A stretch of 10,515 nucleotides of DNA from Acidimicrobiia bacterium. Lineage in GTDB: Bacteria; Actinomycetota; Acidimicrobiia; Acidimicrobiales; AC-14. The DNA lies in NCBI GenBank assembly GCA_019243595.1, contig JAFAUA010000197.1, positions 1-10,515 of the forward strand, given 5' to 3'. The notes under the pieces were generated by a model. That model was not told the DNA's origin, ran no database searches, and worked only from the letters and a program-made list of their open reading frames with translations. Positions 8,770-10,515 of this stretch are shown here, one piece after another. A program made the position numbers and the translations under genes. The stretch's first letter is position 1. Each line of letters opens with the position of its first letter.

Positions 8770-9362
8770 CGGACGTCGACAACCCGCAGCCGAGCTATCG
8801 GAGCAGCCTCCCCGACGGCATGGGGGGCGACCACCCCGACACCGAGACGCTCCTGCGGCGCGTGAACGACATCATCTCTGGCGCCAAGTCGATGCCGCTG
8901 TCGTCGTCGGTGATGATCAGCCGCGACGAGGTCCTCGAACTGCTCGAGGAGGCAGTGACCCGCCTGCCCGACGAGCTGCGCCAGGCTCGCTGGCTGCTCC
9001 GCGAACGCGAGGAGTTCCTGGCCAAGGTCCAGGCCGAGGGTGACGACATCCTGGCCGCCGCCCGAGCCCGAGCCGAGCGCATGGTGCAGCGCACCGAGAT
9101 TGTCCGCGAGGCGAAGCTGGTGGCCCGCAACACTGTCCAGGACGCCCGCGATATTGCAAACAACCTCAAGCACGAGGCCGAGGACTACTGCGACCAGAAG
9201 CTGGCCGCTTTCGAGATTGTCCTCGAACGCACGACCAAGACCGTGCAGGCGGGTAGGGAGAAGCTGCGGGTGACCCCACTGCCGACGCCCGAGGAGGCAC
9301 CGCTGGCAGGGGCGGAAGATTCCGGCCAGCACGAGGCGTTCTTCGACCAGGATGAAAGTTGA
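8766..9362 (+). CDS. SepIVA/DivIVA-like coiled-coil protein
   Basis: The 198-residue, highly charged, Ala/Glu/Arg-rich protein has no signal peptide or membrane segment. It is predicted to be largely alpha-helical and coiled-coil from about 55 to 165. Two blocks match mycobacterial SepIVA as I remember it: SRDEVLELLEEAVTRLPDEL (52-71) against RGDVLELIDDIKDAIPGEL, and DYCDQKLAAFEIVLERTTK (140-158) followed by VQAGREKLR against DIYVDNKLAEFEEFLNGTL and VGRGRHQLR. SepIVA (about 245 residues) is an essential septum-associated, DivIVA-related factor for division and envelope growth. The coil between the two blocks is clearly shorter here. Position just before the DUF177 gene also matches that of sepIVA in Mycobacterium. 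Automated pipelines often call such proteins ATP synthase F0 subunit B-like because of the coil; the missing membrane helix argues against that. The residue tail after about 170 is acidic and probably disordered. Confidence 0.75.
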   Translation: MTDVDNPQPSYRSSLPDGMGGDHPDTETLLRRVNDIISGAKSMPLSSSVMISRDEVLELLEEAVTRLPDELRQARWLLREREEFLAKVQAEGDDILAAARARAERMVQRTEIVREAKLVARNTVQDARDIANNLKHEAEDYCDQKLAAFEIVLERTTKTVQAGREKLRVTPLPTPEEAPLAGAEDSGQHEAFFDQDES

Positions 9363-9864
9363 GCGATCCCCGTTCGTCGTCAGCATCGCTGACCTGTTGC
9401 GCACGCCGGGTCACCGGCGCGAGGTCGAGGTCCAGGGGCCGCTCGGCGAGCTGAAGTCGGCGGGCACCGTCGTCGGCACTGCCGACGACGTCGACGTGCG
9501 CGTCGGCCTCGAGGCCATCTCCGAGGGTGTTGTCGCCGACGGGCAGATCTCGGCGCCATGGCACGGCGAGTGCCGCCGGTGCCTGAAGGAGATCAACGGC
9601 CACGTCGACGTCGACTTCCGCGAGCTGTTCGAGAAACAGCCGAAGGAAGGCGAGACCTATCCACTCGGCCACGAGGAGATCGACCTCGAGCCGCTCATTC
9701 GTGAGGCGTTGCTGCTGGCGCTACCCTTGGCCCCGCTCTGCGAGGCAAGTTGTCAGGGCATCTGCCCCACCTGTGGGGCCGATCTCAACGAGGGGCCGTG
9801 CGGGTGTCCACCCGCCGGACGCGACCCCCGCTGGGCCGCCCTCGACGACCTCCATCTCAGTTAG
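9352..9864 (+). CDS. yceD: YceD/DUF177 family protein, large-subunit rRNA accumulation
   Basis: Proteins of this family sit next to rpmF across bacteria. In E. coli and plants YceD homologues are needed for normal 23S rRNA accumulation, so a role in large-subunit assembly is likely. The 170-residue product has the paired-cysteine signature: CRRC (74-77), then C130, C134, CPTC (138-141) and CGC (150-152), which probably binds zinc. The ATG at 9352 overlaps the upstream gene by 11 bases. No strong ribosome binding site sits at ideal distance (GAGG is about 15 bases away), so coupling to the SepIVA-like gene is probable. The TAG stop at 9862-9864 lies within the AGGA that likely serves rpmF, only 9 bases before its start. 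Confidence 0.92.
   Translation: MKVERSPFVVSIADLLRTPGHRREVEVQGPLGELKSAGTVVGTADDVDVRVGLEAISEGVVADGQISAPWHGECRRCLKEINGHVDVDFRELFEKQPKEGETYPLGHEEIDLEPLIREALLLALPLAPLCEASCQGICPTCGADLNEGPCGCPPAGRDPRWAALDDLHLS
9468..9490. repeat. Perfect 10-bp hairpin inside yceD
   Basis: CGTCGTCGGC (9468-9477) is the exact reverse complement of GCCGACGACG (9481-9490), with a 3-base ACT loop. It encodes part of VVGTADDV and can be explained by GTC and GAC codon preference. It would nevertheless be a stable mRNA hairpin. Confidence 0.45.
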
Positions 9865-9866
9865 GA
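9863..9866 (+). promoter_or_regulatory. Ribosome binding site of rpmF overlapping the yceD stop
   Basis: AGGA starts inside the yceD TAG stop codon and is 7 bases before the rpmF GTG. This supports the short rpmF gene and coupling of its translation to termination of yceD. Confidence 0.5.
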
Positions 9867-9873
9867 CCAAACC

Positions 9874-10050
9874 GTGGCTGTCCCCAAGAAGAAGACGTCG
9901 AAGTCCAAGAGCCGCAGCCGGCGGGCCTCCGCCTGGCGCCTGTCCGACCCGCCCCGCAGCGTCTGCCCCCAGTGCCGTCAGGCGAAGCTGCCCCACGTGG
10001 TGTGCTCCAACTGCGGCTGGTACGGCGGACGTCAGGCCATCGAAGTCTGA
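9874..10050 (+). CDS. rpmF: 50S ribosomal protein L32 (zinc-binding, C+ form)
   Basis: L32 is a small protein of the large ribosomal subunit. The 58-residue product begins MAVPKKKTSKSKSRSRR, the classic L32 N-terminus, continues with the RASAW segment (17-21), and carries a zinc ribbon with Cys31, Cys34, Cys44 and Cys47, ending in GWYGGRQAIEV. The start is GTG at 9874, with AGGA 7 bases upstream; the proline-lysine-rich beginning leaves little doubt. Four cysteines make it the C+ form, like the L28 gene in this window. It follows yceD by 9 bases and precedes plsX by 13, a yceD-rpmF-plsX order also common in Proteobacteria and Firmicutes, which links ribosome and lipid synthesis genes. Confidence 0.96.
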   Translation: MAVPKKKTSKSKSRSRRASAWRLSDPPRSVCPQCRQAKLPHVVCSNCGWYGGRQAIEV

Positions 10051-10063
10051 GCTCAGCTCACTG

Positions 10064-10515
10064 ATGCTGCCCATCGCGGTTGACGCCATGGGTGGCGACA
10101 ACGCCCCCAGGGAGATCGTCGAGGGGGCGAAGTTGGCGGTCGAGGAGCTCGACGTGCCCGTCGTGCTCGTGGGCCAACCCGAGGCCCTCGGCGACGCCGG
10201 TGGGCTTGAAGTGATCCCCGCCTCCGAGGTCATCGGCATGCGCGACGACCCCGCCCAGGGCGTCCGCCGCAAGAAGGACTCCTCGCTCGTACGGGCGGCC
10301 GAGGCCGTGCGCGACGGCAAGGCAGCAGCCATGGTCAGCGCCGGCAACACGGGGGCCACGATGGGCGCCGCCCTCCTGCGCATGGGCCGGCTCAAGGGCG
10401 TGCAGCGGCCGGCGATCGCCACGCCGATCCCCGTGCCCGGCCAGACGCCGACGGTCCTGCTCGACGCCGGCGCCAACGCCGAGTGCACGCCGACCTATCT
10501 CCTCCAGTTCGCCCA
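10064..10515 (+). CDS. plsX: Phosphate acyltransferase PlsX, N-terminal part (cut by window edge)
   Basis: PlsX makes acyl-phosphate from acyl-ACP and phosphate. PlsY then uses the acyl-phosphate to acylate glycerol-3-phosphate, the first step of phospholipid synthesis; PlsX is a peripheral membrane enzyme. The first 150 residues of a family usually about 330 long are present. Signatures are IAVDAMGGDNAP (4-15), IGMRDDPAQGVRRKKDSS (57-74), VSAGNTGATM (91-100), and VLLDAGAN (131-138). ATG at 10064 gives the typical start just ahead of the DAMGGD motif; the internal ATG at 10088 would cut that motif. The 13-base gap after rpmF (GCTCAGCTCA and three more bases) shows no Shine-Dalgarno match, so coupling to rpmF translation is likely. 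The right end is unseen, so an acpP or rnc gene commonly found next cannot be confirmed. Confidence 0.95.
   Translation, partial: MLPIAVDAMGGDNAPREIVEGAKLAVEELDVPVVLVGQPEALGDAGGLEVIPASEVIGMRDDPAQGVRRKKDSSLVRAAEAVRDGKAAAMVSAGNTGATMGAALLRMGRLKGVQRPAIATPIPVPGQTPTVLLDAGANAECTPTYLLQFA

Noticed and set aside
9721..10488. A 255-codon minus-strand frame across yceD, rpmF and plsX.
   Set aside because: It runs antisense to three confidently recognised genes and has Ser/Ala/Pro/Arg-rich shadow composition.

Overview
The window is a GC-rich, gene-dense stretch of bacterial housekeeping chromosome. It most likely comes from an actinobacterium, perhaps of the Acidimicrobiia type. The reasons are: a homologue of the actinobacterial division protein SepIVA; zinc-binding forms of ribosomal proteins L28 and L32; a rsmD-coaD pair near recG and a DAK2-domain protein; frequent GTG starts (six of eleven, plus one TTG); and several starts without a Shine-Dalgarno sequence that sit just behind a -10-like hexamer. 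The class-level placement is inference.

Layout. Positions 1-981 hold the 3' end of thiL and a complete thiD, translationally coupled, for phosphorylation steps in thiamine diphosphate synthesis. Positions 982-1150 are a 169-base gene-free gap between convergent genes. It contains nested inverted repeats and a short tandem repeat, probably termination or RNA-structure elements. rpmB (L28) runs leftward from 1366. Divergent from it, a FakA/YloV-like DAK2-domain protein and recG run rightward, overlapping by one base. At 5184-7685 a large FtsX/MacB-type ABC transporter permease lies on the minus strand, ending 13 bp from the end of recG, with no ATPase partner in view. From 7763 to the right edge a compact rightward run follows: rsmD, coaD, a SepIVA-like coiled-coil protein, yceD (DUF177), rpmF (L32) and the start of plsX. 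Spacing is short or overlapping throughout.

How the genes fit together. The right-hand run joins ribosome biogenesis (rsmD, yceD, rpmF), coenzyme A synthesis (coaD), phospholipid precursor synthesis (plsX) and envelope or septum organisation (SepIVA-like). This is a growth-linked set in which translation and membrane or wall synthesis are likely co-transcribed. The DAK2 protein may also feed fatty acids into lipid synthesis. I see no phage, transposon, CRISPR, tRNA, rRNA or defence system, and no convincing new system. The most distinctive items are the nested inverted repeats after thiD, the apparently leaderless divergent rpmB/fakA promoters, the lone permease interrupting an otherwise standard cluster, and the shortened SepIVA homologue.
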